From assembly GCA_002368715.1 (NCBI GenBank), contig DFEO01000053.1:1-24402 (forward strand): DNA of 24,402 nucleotides, in the 5' to 3' direction. This document shows positions 13,885 to 22,408 of the stretch, one piece after another. A model generated the notes under the pieces. That model was not told the DNA's origin. It saw only the letters and a list, made by a program, of their open reading frames with translations, and made no database searches. Position 1 is the stretch's first letter. Every line of letters starts with the position of its first letter. A program made the translations under genes and the position numbers. This DNA is from Ruminococcus sp. UBA3800. GTDB lineage: Bacteria; Bacillota; Clostridia; Oscillospirales; Ruminococcaceae.

Positions 13885-14700
13885 TTATTTCTCCAAATAC
13901 TTATCTCTGAGATACGAAAGCTCTGCCTTTTTTACATTCAGCTCCTCGGAAAGATACCCCTCCACCGAGCCGTATCTCTCTTCCAGCACATCAAGTGTGT
14001 GAGTCATGAACTGCTCTATCACACCGCCGGAGATAAACAGAAGGATCTCCAGCTTTTGCTCTGAAAGCTCCGCTGCCCACGGAAGCTGTCGTATCTTTTG
14101 CAGCTTGGCACTGTTAAATGTGTTTGTAAGCATATAGTCCATGATGATCGTCTCTCTTTCAGCTCCAAGAGCCGAAAGCAGAAGCATCGAGGCAACCCCG
14201 GTACGGTCCTTGCCGTCGGTACAGTGCCACAGAATACCGCTGTTTTCATCAAGCGAGAGGACAGCCTTGAAAAACTTGGCATATGCCTGCTTTCCTCTGT
14301 TTTTGAGCAGAAAATCGGAATAAAGGCTGTCGTTGATGAATCCCTTTTTGTAGATGATCTCAAATTTATCCCTGAGCGTTGATCTCGGATCAGCATAGAC
14401 AGCCACAAATTCAGGGTCAGGGTCGTCCATATCCACACGCTCCAAAACAGGCAGGCACAGCTCCTTCACTCCGTCGATACAAGGGTCAGGAAGTGCCTCC
14501 TGCTCCTCACTCATACGAAAGTCAACGATATATTTAAGAGCATATTGCTCTTTTAGCAAGACAGCCGACTCGGGAGACAGGGAGTTGAGCATACCGCTGC
14601 GAAGGAAAGCATCTTTTCTGATCTTTTTATCGCCGACCCTGTAACCGCCCAGCTGCCTTGCGTTTTCAACTTCTGTGAGCATAACCGCATGATCTGACAT
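13885..14700 (-). CDS. Protein tyrosine phosphatase (Y_phosphatase3 type)
   Basis: The 271-residue protein has the bacterial tyrosine/dual-specificity phosphatase layout. ARQLGGYR near residue 14-21 is the family's N-terminal box, and the P-loop WHCTDGKDRTGVAS (158-171) has the CX5R signature with C160 as nucleophile and R166 for phosphate binding. No signal peptide is present, so it acts in the cytoplasm on phosphoprotein, phosphoinositide-like or other phosphoester substrates. AAGGGCAG lies before the ATG at 14700. It is the last gene of the operon, 12 bp after the STAS-kinase fusion, an obvious candidate antagonist of that kinase; this pairing is inference. Confidence 0.9.
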   Translation of the reverse strand: MSDHAVMLTEVENARQLGGYRVGDKKIRKDAFLRSGMLNSLSPESAVLLKEQYALKYIVDFRMSEEQEALPDPCIDGVKELCLPVLERVDMDDPDPEFVAVYADPRSTLRDKFEIIYKKGFINDSLYSDFLLKNRGKQAYAKFFKAVLSLDENSGILWHCTDGKDRTGVASMLLLSALGAERETIIMDYMLTNTFNSAKLQKIRQLPWAAELSEQKLEILLFISGGVIEQFMTHTLDVLEERYGSVEGYLSEELNVKKAELSYLRDKYLEK

Positions 14701-14712
14701 ATCGTCTGCCCT

Positions 14713-15900
14713 TTACCAGTCGACCGAACCGATGAGTTCATCAGCTCTTGAAAGGAAATTCTCGATCGCATCATTTACGCTGGCCTTCATGATCGCCGGA
14801 TCAAGTCCCTTTGCCACAGCAGGCGCAAGAGCGACTTTGAGCTTTGAGAACAGTGCGATCTGCTCATTTATCCTTTGGCGCTGCTCCTCGCTCTTGTCGG
14901 CAAAATACCTGTCTATCAGGTGGGACCAAAGCTTTGTTATCTTATCAACAGGCATATTAGTATGCACCTCGGCAAAGGCAGGATTAAGCTTTACGAGATT
15001 AACCTGTGTTGCAGCAGTTGCAAGAAAATCAAATATCGGGTGGCCAAAGCTAAGATCACCCATATCAATAAGCAGGAGCTGACCGTCTACTATCATTATA
15101 TTATTGGCATGATAGTCACCGTGGATCAGTGTATCCCTGTCGGGTATAGAGTCAACTATCTTCCTTAAAGTGTCCAGCTGTTCCGGAGTGTACCAGTCCT
15201 TGCAGTCGTCAATATAATCGTAATAGATCTCCTTTATCGAAGGGAAATCCTCTTTCTTGACAACAGTGCTGTGAAGCTTTTTATACAGATCCACATAACT
15301 GTCAGCATAGGTATCGAATGCAGAAGGATCGTTCTTTATTGTGGTCGAAAGTGTCTTGGCATCTAGAAGCTCAAACACAGCACCATATCTGTTGCCGCAT
15401 TTTACGATATCAAAGGAGATCGCAGTAGGAAGCCCATATATCATAGCTTTCTGAGATAGAGCTTTTTCCCTTTGGATAACATCTATCGAAGCAGTCTCGG
15501 AAAAGAGCTTGACTATCCTCTCATCGTCGATCCTGTAAACCTCGCCATTGGCGCCCTTGCCTAAAAGCTCGCAGGAATCAACAGATATCTCTTTCATCTT
15601 CTTTGTGATATTTATGAACTCGTTAAACCCGGTCATCGAGAATATTTCCATAACATCCCATGAAACGTTGACGACCTTCAGGCGGTCATCTTCTTCCTTT
15701 GAAAACTCCAGGATCACCCTGAGTCCTGCACTTGATATGTATTCAAGTCCGTCCATATCAAGGACAAGATCGCCGTCAGGATGAGAGTCCCTTATCTTCT
15801 TTACCTGCTCCTTGAACTCATCCGAATTCTTGCCGTTGATCTTTCCGGATACGGCGATTACGAGCTTATCATTTGTAGATTCAGTCATTTTTACAGTCAT
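14713..15900 (-). CDS. STAS domain fused to an aminoglycoside-phosphotransferase-like kinase
   Basis: The 395-residue protein has two parts. Residues 1-105 form a STAS domain like the anti-sigma-factor antagonist SpoIIAA, with DGLEYISSAGLRVILEFS at 50-67 holding the serine (S56/S57) that is phosphorylated in family members. Residues about 108-390 form a kinase of the APH/choline-kinase fold: glycine loop LGKGANGEVYR (113-123), catalytic loop LIHGDYHANNIMI (258-270, D262) and Mg site LLIDMGD (276-282, D279). A similar fusion is known as the TIGR02172 family from Fibrobacter. A GTG at 15906 is in frame, but the ATG at 15900 is better spaced from AAGGAA. It overlaps or abuts the GH3 gene. Drug resistance is unlikely; signalling or metabolite phosphorylation is more plausible. 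Confidence 0.85.
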   Translation of the reverse strand: MTVKMTESTNDKLVIAVSGKINGKNSDEFKEQVKKIRDSHPDGDLVLDMDGLEYISSAGLRVILEFSKEEDDRLKVVNVSWDVMEIFSMTGFNEFINITKKMKEISVDSCELLGKGANGEVYRIDDERIVKLFSETASIDVIQREKALSQKAMIYGLPTAISFDIVKCGNRYGAVFELLDAKTLSTTIKNDPSAFDTYADSYVDLYKKLHSTVVKKEDFPSIKEIYYDYIDDCKDWYTPEQLDTLRKIVDSIPDRDTLIHGDYHANNIMIVDGQLLLIDMGDLSFGHPIFDFLATAATQVNLVKLNPAFAEVHTNMPVDKITKLWSHLIDRYFADKSEEQRQRINEQIALFSKLKVALAPAVAKGLDPAIMKASVNDAIENFLSRADELIGSVDW

Positions 15901-15902
15901 GA

Positions 15903-17597
15903 TCACATATTCCTTTCCTTCAATCCCATAAAGAATTTTTCCTTCTCCGGAGTATCTATAAGCCTTACAGGCTTGATCTGATTAGGCAGGATACCCTTTG
16001 CTATCTGAAGTTCACGCCACAGCTGATAGGTCTGGCTCTGAACTATAACGAGCGTGCTTTTTTTCAGTTCACCGGTCTCAACAGCATACTGAAAAGGCAT
16101 ATTGCACTCGCCAAGCTTCCTCTCCATTATCTCGGCATACTCATCACACTTGCTCACATCAAGCTCGTGTTCGGGTTCTATAACAAAACAATACCTTGCA
16201 GAATCATTGGAAACATCAGGATAAACACTGTATTCAACGATATTGCAGCCGATCTCTTTTCCAAACGCTTCAACAGCCGCAGCAAGAGCAGCAGCATTTG
16301 TTTTCTCGCCTACAAGATTAACGACCTGGTTCTTACGGTAAACAAATCTGATAAGCGGCGATTTTCCCTTAAAGCCCAAAACCTTGACAACATCGTACAT
16401 CCTGTAACGATAGAAGCCCGAAAGATTTGTAACGATCAGCTCATACTCCTTGCCGATCTCAAGCTCATTCATATTGAGCGTATGGCTAAGATCATCGTCT
16501 TCGGCAGGAACGAATTCATAGAATCCGCTCTGCGGGATCATAGCAAACTCAGAAGAGTTCATTTCGGGGCAGGCCGCAAATATCGACTCGGAAGCTGCAT
16601 AAAGCAGATTGTCGTGTGCGATATCATTTCCGACATACCTTCGCATTATCTCGGTATACGGCTCAAAGGTACCTGTACCTATCGCACCTATCCACGAGCA
16701 GCGAGGCCATATCCTCGGAAGGATAGGAGTATCAAAGCCTTTTTCAAATTCTTTTTTCAGCTCATTTGCACGCTTCGGGTCGGGTCTGAGCTTGGCAGTC
16801 AGTGTTTTTCTCAGTTCAGCCGACATCTCGATATTCTTGCTTATCGTGCCGTTTTTTATATCCTCCACAAGGCTCTCCCAATGCTCGGACAGATAAACGA
16901 ACAGATCAGCAACCACCGTCGTAAATGCACTGGCGATAAAGCAAATGTTTTCCTCTCTGAGAGCAAACAGCAGTTTTAGGTATTTAAGGTCTATCTTCTC
17001 CTTCGGAAATATTATCTCATCGGGAGAAGTGGATACATATTTAAAGAACGGCTTGATACGTTCAAGCGCTGTTTCGGATATAGCTCCCATCTTCTTGCCC
17101 TTATCCGAAGAATAATCTGTTACCTCTATCAGATTCAGACATTTGTAATAGGGAAATTTCTTATTATGCTCTTTAAGGTACCTGCTTCCAAGAGCAAAGG
17201 TCCTTGAGCATCCCATATCACTGTAAAGGTCGATAACATCCTGAACGACGGGAATGAGCTTTGGCAGTCCTGTGCTTCCCGATGTCAGGGCGAACTGAAC
17301 GCAATGGCGGCCGGTCAGCTGATTGTCAACGTTCTCTTTATACATTTTCATGATGTACGGCTCATAGTCATCATACTGTGATATCGGAACAAGGCGTTTA
17401 TAATCCTCGATGCTGTGTATCTGGTCAAAATGATACTTTTTACCATACTCAGAATCCTTCGCATCGTTTATAAGGCGCATAAGAAGCTCTTCCGTATAAG
17501 TGTCTGCGGTCTCGCAGGCATCTTCAAACTTCTTTAATGCTTTTTTCCCCCTTTTTCTCATTACACTATAAATCAGATAAAGCATTGGATTTTGCAT
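15903..17597 (-). CDS. GH3-family acyl-acid amide synthetase
   Basis: The 564-residue protein belongs to the GH3 superfamily (auxin-responsive promoter family), adenylate-forming enzymes that activate a carboxylic acid with ATP and join it to an amino group, usually of an amino acid. The ATP motifs are visible: FALTSGSTGLPKLIP (102-116), LLYAASESIF (331-340), and FYRYRMYDVVKVLGF (395-409), where plant enzymes have YRxGD. A mobile C-terminal domain follows from about 430. The length matches the family. GGGAGGACC precedes the ATG at 17597, 21 bp after the ATP-grasp gene. In bacteria these enzymes are little studied; the acid and amine substrates cannot be read from sequence. Context suggests an amide-forming step in a small-molecule pathway. 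Confidence 0.88.
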   Translation of the reverse strand: MQNPMLYLIYSVMRKRGKKALKKFEDACETADTYTEELLMRLINDAKDSEYGKKYHFDQIHSIEDYKRLVPISQYDDYEPYIMKMYKENVDNQLTGRHCVQFALTSGSTGLPKLIPVVQDVIDLYSDMGCSRTFALGSRYLKEHNKKFPYYKCLNLIEVTDYSSDKGKKMGAISETALERIKPFFKYVSTSPDEIIFPKEKIDLKYLKLLFALREENICFIASAFTTVVADLFVYLSEHWESLVEDIKNGTISKNIEMSAELRKTLTAKLRPDPKRANELKKEFEKGFDTPILPRIWPRCSWIGAIGTGTFEPYTEIMRRYVGNDIAHDNLLYAASESIFAACPEMNSSEFAMIPQSGFYEFVPAEDDDLSHTLNMNELEIGKEYELIVTNLSGFYRYRMYDVVKVLGFKGKSPLIRFVYRKNQVVNLVGEKTNAAALAAAVEAFGKEIGCNIVEYSVYPDVSNDSARYCFVIEPEHELDVSKCDEYAEIMERKLGECNMPFQYAVETGELKKSTLVIVQSQTYQLWRELQIAKGILPNQIKPVRLIDTPEKEKFFMGLKERNM

Positions 17598-17618
17598 TAT
17601 GTGGTCCTCCCTGTCCTG

Positions 17619-18980
17619 TTATTCTGAAATAGTCTTATTTATATCTTCTATCAGCGCATCTGCGCCCTCTTTGGAAATGACATCGGGATACTTTTCGCTC
17701 AGTTCACTGAAGCTTTCGCCCAGCTGAGCAAGCGTATCATATCCAACAGAAACAGCATCATTGAACCATCTTTTTTCACCGTCAGGGAAAATGACTTCAT
17801 AAGAAATAATATTGATAACATCACCATTTCTTACCATTTTATCAAGCAATGAGCTCTCGACCTTGGGCATCTTGAACTGACAGCAGTATTTAAGGTTGGC
17901 AATATCGTTATAATCGCTCTTTGATCCCGACACCTGATCGAGATACACCTCATAGGGGTATCTTCCCTGTGATGCACAGGTAAGCGTTGTGATGCCCGAC
18001 CAACGGCCGTTTATTTCGAGAATATACCACTTGCCTTCAACAAAGAAAAGGTCTATCTCGATAATGCCCGAAAGCCCCAGAAGCTCCGCCAGACGAAAAA
18101 GCTCGCTTCTGAGCTCATCAACGTGATACTTCTCTCCGGTCATCGGGCCGTATTTAAGCGTTGTCAGCCCGAGAGGGTCATTGAGCTCTCCCTTGTCGTA
18201 TCTAAAAATGCGGTAGGGCGGCGTTACGACATAATTGCCACTGCTGCCGTGTATCTCTATGCCATACTCCTCGCCAACGAATTTCTTCTCAACGATAACA
18301 TCCTCGCAGAAGGCATCGGAAAGCAGATAAGCCTTTGCATCCTCAAAATCCTCAGAGATATGTATACCCATTGATGACGAGCCTGTCGAGCTTTTTATAA
18401 CGACCGGTGCATTAAGCTCTCTTATCTTCCAAAGAATGCTCTCCTGATAACCGTTGATCGTAGAGCTCCTTTCATGCTTAGTGGTCTTAAAGAGCTCGTG
18501 GTTTACATAGACCGCCTCCGACACATTGAAGCCGTGGTCTTTGAGAAATCTGTGAGTCTTGCATTTATCAAAGCAATCAACAGCGGTCTGAAGGCTGTAA
18601 CATATACACTCAATACCCTCGTTTCTGAGGCCGTCTGCTATCACAGCATCACGGATACCGTTCCAGTCATAGCCGCTTACAGGGCCCGGCATAGCCACAG
18701 CTATATCAGGCTCGCAGGCTTTGATCGCTGCAATAAAATCATCGATAGTCGCATCCATTTCAAGGGTGACTACCTTGATCTTCTCGGGAGCCTTTGTGAT
18801 CGCACCGTTTAAAATATCCAAAAAGTAGCGACCGTTGAGCTGCACCACAAGGGTTATCTCCATATCGGGGTAGTTTAAAGAAGATGCATCCCACTGCTCA
18901 TACCATTTCGGGAAAACCTCGCAGGTAGATGACGAGTCTCTCTTTTTTGTATTGCTTGAAAACAGAACTATTTTTTTCAT
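17619..18980 (-). CDS. ATP-grasp carboxylate-amine ligase (D-Ala-D-Ala ligase-like)
   Basis: The 453-residue protein has a divergent N-terminal pre-ATP-grasp domain (1-130), then an ATP-grasp domain (about 135-345). Key parts are the CFDKCKTHRFLKDHG entry helix (136-150), APVVIKSSTGSSSMGI (191-206) with K196 and the glycine/serine loop over ATP, FVGEEYGIEIHG (234-245), and the Mg-binding EIDLFFVEG ... YILEINGRWSG (E309, E322, N324). A C-terminal region of about 110 residues is not recognised. The family activates a carboxylate as acyl phosphate and joins it to an amine, so dipeptide-like or amino-acid amide products are expected. AAGGGATAGG precedes the ATG; 15 bp after the permease gene. Confidence 0.87.
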   Translation of the reverse strand: MKKIVLFSSNTKKRDSSSTCEVFPKWYEQWDASSLNYPDMEITLVVQLNGRYFLDILNGAITKAPEKIKVVTLEMDATIDDFIAAIKACEPDIAVAMPGPVSGYDWNGIRDAVIADGLRNEGIECICYSLQTAVDCFDKCKTHRFLKDHGFNVSEAVYVNHELFKTTKHERSSTINGYQESILWKIRELNAPVVIKSSTGSSSMGIHISEDFEDAKAYLLSDAFCEDVIVEKKFVGEEYGIEIHGSSGNYVVTPPYRIFRYDKGELNDPLGLTTLKYGPMTGEKYHVDELRSELFRLAELLGLSGIIEIDLFFVEGKWYILEINGRWSGITTLTCASQGRYPYEVYLDQVSGSKSDYNDIANLKYCCQFKMPKVESSLLDKMVRNGDVINIISYEVIFPDGEKRWFNDAVSVGYDTLAQLGESFSELSEKYPDVISKEGADALIEDINKTISE

Positions 18981-18995
18981 GATCCTATCCCTTCC

Positions 18996-21900
18996 CTATT
19001 CAACATCAGTAAGCTTCAGACGCTTGATCTTTCTGAGTGCGATAACATTTATCCCAAGTGTGAACAGCACAGTTATGACTGCCGCAAGAAGCCAGGCTAT
19101 CAGATTGACACGTCTTATAAACATAAGATACGGCGCTTCAAGGTTTCTGATAACGCTGTAACCCATAACGGAACCTATTACAATACCAAGAACTATACCC
19201 GCCAAGGATGTGACAATAGTCTCCATAAGCAGATACCGCTTGACCTCGCCCACAGTAAAGCCGTTTATACGCATAATAGTAAGCTCTTTTGTCTTCTGAC
19301 TGATATACATCTTATTGATATTGAGCAGAATGAAATATGCAAGCAGACCGGCAATGATGATCATCATGCCTGAAAGACCTGTGAAAATGGTGACCAGAGT
19401 TCCCATCGTGTTTATTTCATCCTTACAATAGGATACAGACTCATAGCCATCGACCTCTTTGACCTTTTGCTCGATCTGCTTTTGATCAGCATCATCTGCC
19501 TTCACAAGGAAGGTGTTCATCTGAGCCGGTTTTTCAAATACCTTCTCATAATATTCATCGGTCATGACCATCGTGTATCCGAGATAGTTATTAAACACCC
19601 CGGCTACCTCCATTGTGTAGGGTTCCATCTGCTTATCATATACCGTGATGCTATCGCCCTTTTCAAAGCCGAACACCTCAGCTGTCCTGCTCTGGATATA
19701 TACTCCGTCCGGATCTGTCGAAAGGGTCTTGCCGCTCTTCTGATCCTTCAATGTATAGAACTTAGTAAACTGCTTCAGATCTCCGCAGAATATCTCGGCC
19801 GTCTGTAATTCATCATTTCCAAGATAGGTGTGTATATTGTCATAGATCGCTGTCTTTTCAACGCCGACATCGCTAAGGATCTTTTCGATCTCGTCCTTTG
19901 CCGTTTGCGATCTTTCAGGGTCAAATCTGACCTTCTCATCATACCTGATAACGCCGCCGTATTCCAGGCCGATAACTCCTGAAACGTTGTTTCGCATCGT
20001 AAAGCCCGTCACCAGAAGCGAACAGCAGCCCGCAACACTGACAGCCGTCACAATGACACGAGGGATATCCGAGCGGATATTTCTCATTATCAGTCTTGAA
20101 TAAAGGCTTCCTGCCTTGCTTGCCTTGCGTTTGCCTGTCCTTGGCTGCTTTTCCTGCATAAGCTGTATCGCTGTGGAGCGCATAAGCTTTGAACATGACA
20201 GCAGCACAGCGATAGCTGAAAGCGCTGTTCCTGCCGCAAGTATTATCACAGACATCGGTATCTGGATGACCGATGCGGGACGTCCTATCACATAGATCTT
20301 TTTATAGGCTGAGAGCACTACGCCCTGAATAACATAGTATCCGCTGATGATACCGAGAATGATGCCGATAACAGTTGCGCCCACGCCGAACATCATATAC
20401 TTGAACAGTATCTCACGGTTAAAAAGGCCAAGCGCCTTGGAAGCTCCGACAAGTCTGCGCTGTTCTTCGATTATCCTGCCGACGCTCGTGTAGATAACGA
20501 GCGCTGCTATCACCACGAAAAACAGTGAGAATGTGATACTCATTCTCGAAATATTGTCCGAGGTCGAGAAAAGGTGAGCATAGCCGGGGTTGCCTCTTAC
20601 TCCAAACAGGAGCCAGCGACAGTCCTTCATACCGGCAAGATTGCTTCTTGCTTCCTCAATAGCCTTTACTCCCTCGTTATAATCATCAAGTCCGCTCGAA
20701 TAGTCCTCTTCGCCCTGCTCGAGCTTTTCACGGCTCTCCTTTAGCTGTGTCCTCGACTCCCCTATCGAAGACTGACCGTTATCATATTCATCGAGCCCTT
20801 TATCATATTCCTTTTGCTTTTCTGCCAGCTGTTTCTTGGCCTGATCAAGCTGTGTCTGACCGTTTTCAAGGGTCACTTCGGCCTTGTCGAGCTGCTCCTT
20901 CTTCTCCTTCAGGAGCTCGTCAGCCTCTGCATAGGCAGTCTCTCCGTCATCAAGCTTTGCCCAGCCGTCATCAAGCTGTGCCCTTGCAAAATCAAGTGCT
21001 GCCTTGCTGTCGCTGAGCTCACTCTCCAAATCGCTGATCTTATCCTCAATGCCATTATAAAGCTCTTCCAGATTGGAATAATCACTGAACTCATCCGGTA
21101 TCGACTGTCCATTCTGGCTGACATATTCCTTTACAGCATCAAGGCTGACCGAGCCTACATTTTTTCCCTCGTCGATAAGCTTTTGCCTGTACTGCCCGAG
21201 CAGAGAGAAAACCTTTTTTGCATCATCGAGCTTGCCTGATGCTTCGCTGTATTTTCCAAAATTATCGGAATATTCCTTTTCGCCTGCAACAAGCTGTCTG
21301 CGGCTGTCATCAAGAGTCTTTCTATTAGCTTTCAGCTCTGCATCTGCACTCGCATAAGCTTCCGAGCCTTTTTTAAACTCTTCCTTGCCGGCTTCAAGCT
21401 CTTCGGACTTTTCATCTATCTGCTTCTGAGCATCATCCAGCGCTTTCTTAGCTTCTGCAAGCTTATCATCGCTCTGAAGTATCGTATCCTCGGCAGTTTT
21501 CAGCTTTTCCTCTCCGTCTTCCAGTTCATTCCAGCCGTCATCAAGCTGTTTTCTGGCATCGTCAAGCTCTGCTTTTGCATCGTCAAGCTGTTTCTGTTTA
21601 TCCTCGATCTCCTTTTCAAGATCTCCGTACAGCTCCTGATATCTCAGCTTTTCACGCTTCTGCGCAAGAGTTTTCAGCCTGTCCTCAGTGTCCTTGACGA
21701 TGTCAAGATACTCATCACTGTAATAGCTGAGCCCCGAAGTATTGTCAAGCCTTATTTCAGCCCTCATATAGCAGCCTTTAAGGCTTTCAGTATCAAAGGC
21801 ATCGTCTATAAGAAGAACATACCTGCTGCCCGGGGTCTGTGCCGGCTTTGCAAGGTGGTCGGGGTGCTGAACTATGCCGGTTATCCTGTATTCCGAATCT

Positions 21901-22385
21901 TTAAGATACTTCGGAGTGTTCCCGTCGGTGTCCTTTATCGAAATGCTATCGCCAACACCAAGCCCAAGGTTTTCTGCAATAATGTCCTCGACAGCACACT
22001 CGTCCGCCTTTTCAGGCAGTTTTCCCGATATTACCAGAGGTGTATTTATACGCTCGGTGAGCGAAACGGCATTTACGTTCTCGTTCTTATCTCCTATCGT
22101 CACCGTGCCGCCGGAAAAATATACCCCCTCAACATCAGCTACACCCTTAGTGTTTTTTATCAGCTCGATGTCTTCCTCAGTCAGGAGCATAGTTGAGGTT
22201 ATCTCATAATCACGAAAGGAAGTTTTTTGATAAAACTCATTGCCGCTGCTTCTCATTCCCGAAGCGGAAAACCTGATCCCAAGATAGGCAGCAACGGCTA
22301 TCCCTGCGATAAAAACAATGGATATCCAAGAAAGCAGATTCTTCCTGATATTGCGCAGGGCGTCCTTTAAGTCTGTTTTTTTCAT
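18996..22385 (-). CDS. Giant FtsX-type ABC permease with extracytoplasmic coiled coil
   Basis: The 1129-residue protein has a first membrane helix at about 16-40, a MacB-like core (about 45-220), and a very long coiled coil (about 225-585) rich in LDDG, LDDA and KKLDD-type heptads. A first FtsX block of three helices follows (about 608-760). A helix near 785-805, a second MacB-like extracytoplasmic domain (about 820-985) and a second FtsX block of three helices (about 990-1120) end the protein. The FtsX couplings QRRLVGASKALG and TKELTIMRINGFTVGEV contact the ATPase. The duplicated layout means one chain supplies both halves of the transporter. It is preceded by GGCGGTGAG and follows its ATPase gene by 23 bp. 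Likely role: export or envelope-directed mechanotransmission for the operon's product. Confidence 0.9.
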   Translation of the reverse strand: MKKTDLKDALRNIRKNLLSWISIVFIAGIAVAAYLGIRFSASGMRSSGNEFYQKTSFRDYEITSTMLLTEEDIELIKNTKGVADVEGVYFSGGTVTIGDKNENVNAVSLTERINTPLVISGKLPEKADECAVEDIIAENLGLGVGDSISIKDTDGNTPKYLKDSEYRITGIVQHPDHLAKPAQTPGSRYVLLIDDAFDTESLKGCYMRAEIRLDNTSGLSYYSDEYLDIVKDTEDRLKTLAQKREKLRYQELYGDLEKEIEDKQKQLDDAKAELDDARKQLDDGWNELEDGEEKLKTAEDTILQSDDKLAEAKKALDDAQKQIDEKSEELEAGKEEFKKGSEAYASADAELKANRKTLDDSRRQLVAGEKEYSDNFGKYSEASGKLDDAKKVFSLLGQYRQKLIDEGKNVGSVSLDAVKEYVSQNGQSIPDEFSDYSNLEELYNGIEDKISDLESELSDSKAALDFARAQLDDGWAKLDDGETAYAEADELLKEKKEQLDKAEVTLENGQTQLDQAKKQLAEKQKEYDKGLDEYDNGQSSIGESRTQLKESREKLEQGEEDYSSGLDDYNEGVKAIEEARSNLAGMKDCRWLLFGVRGNPGYAHLFSTSDNISRMSITFSLFFVVIAALVIYTSVGRIIEEQRRLVGASKALGLFNREILFKYMMFGVGATVIGIILGIISGYYVIQGVVLSAYKKIYVIGRPASVIQIPMSVIILAAGTALSAIAVLLSCSKLMRSTAIQLMQEKQPRTGKRKASKAGSLYSRLIMRNIRSDIPRVIVTAVSVAGCCSLLVTGFTMRNNVSGVIGLEYGGVIRYDEKVRFDPERSQTAKDEIEKILSDVGVEKTAIYDNIHTYLGNDELQTAEIFCGDLKQFTKFYTLKDQKSGKTLSTDPDGVYIQSRTAEVFGFEKGDSITVYDKQMEPYTMEVAGVFNNYLGYTMVMTDEYYEKVFEKPAQMNTFLVKADDADQKQIEQKVKEVDGYESVSYCKDEINTMGTLVTIFTGLSGMMIIIAGLLAYFILLNINKMYISQKTKELTIMRINGFTVGEVKRYLLMETIVTSLAGIVLGIVIGSVMGYSVIRNLEAPYLMFIRRVNLIAWLLAAVITVLFTLGINVIALRKIKRLKLTDVE
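20640..21690. repeat. Degenerate repeat DNA encoding the permease coiled coil
   Basis: Many near copies of units such as TCATCAAGCTG, CATCGTCAAGCT and CTTGTCGAGCTG, spaced by multiples of 21 bases, encode LDD/LDDA heptads. This is a coding repeat, a possible site for length variation between strains. Confidence 0.6.
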
Positions 22386-22408
22386 ATTTACTTACTCACC
22401 GCCCTGCT

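Noticed and set aside
14713..15900. Aminoglycoside resistance kinase
   Set aside because: The kinase half has the APH fold motifs, but the STAS fusion and the operon context point to signalling or biosynthesis.
16167..16979. A 270-codon plus-strand frame
   Set aside because: Antisense to the GH3 gene, with no ribosome site and no recognisable domain.
20640..21690. Regular short DNA repeats, possible CRISPR or tandem array
   Set aside because: Units are degenerate and in frame with a coiled coil of the permease. There are no constant repeats with unique spacers.
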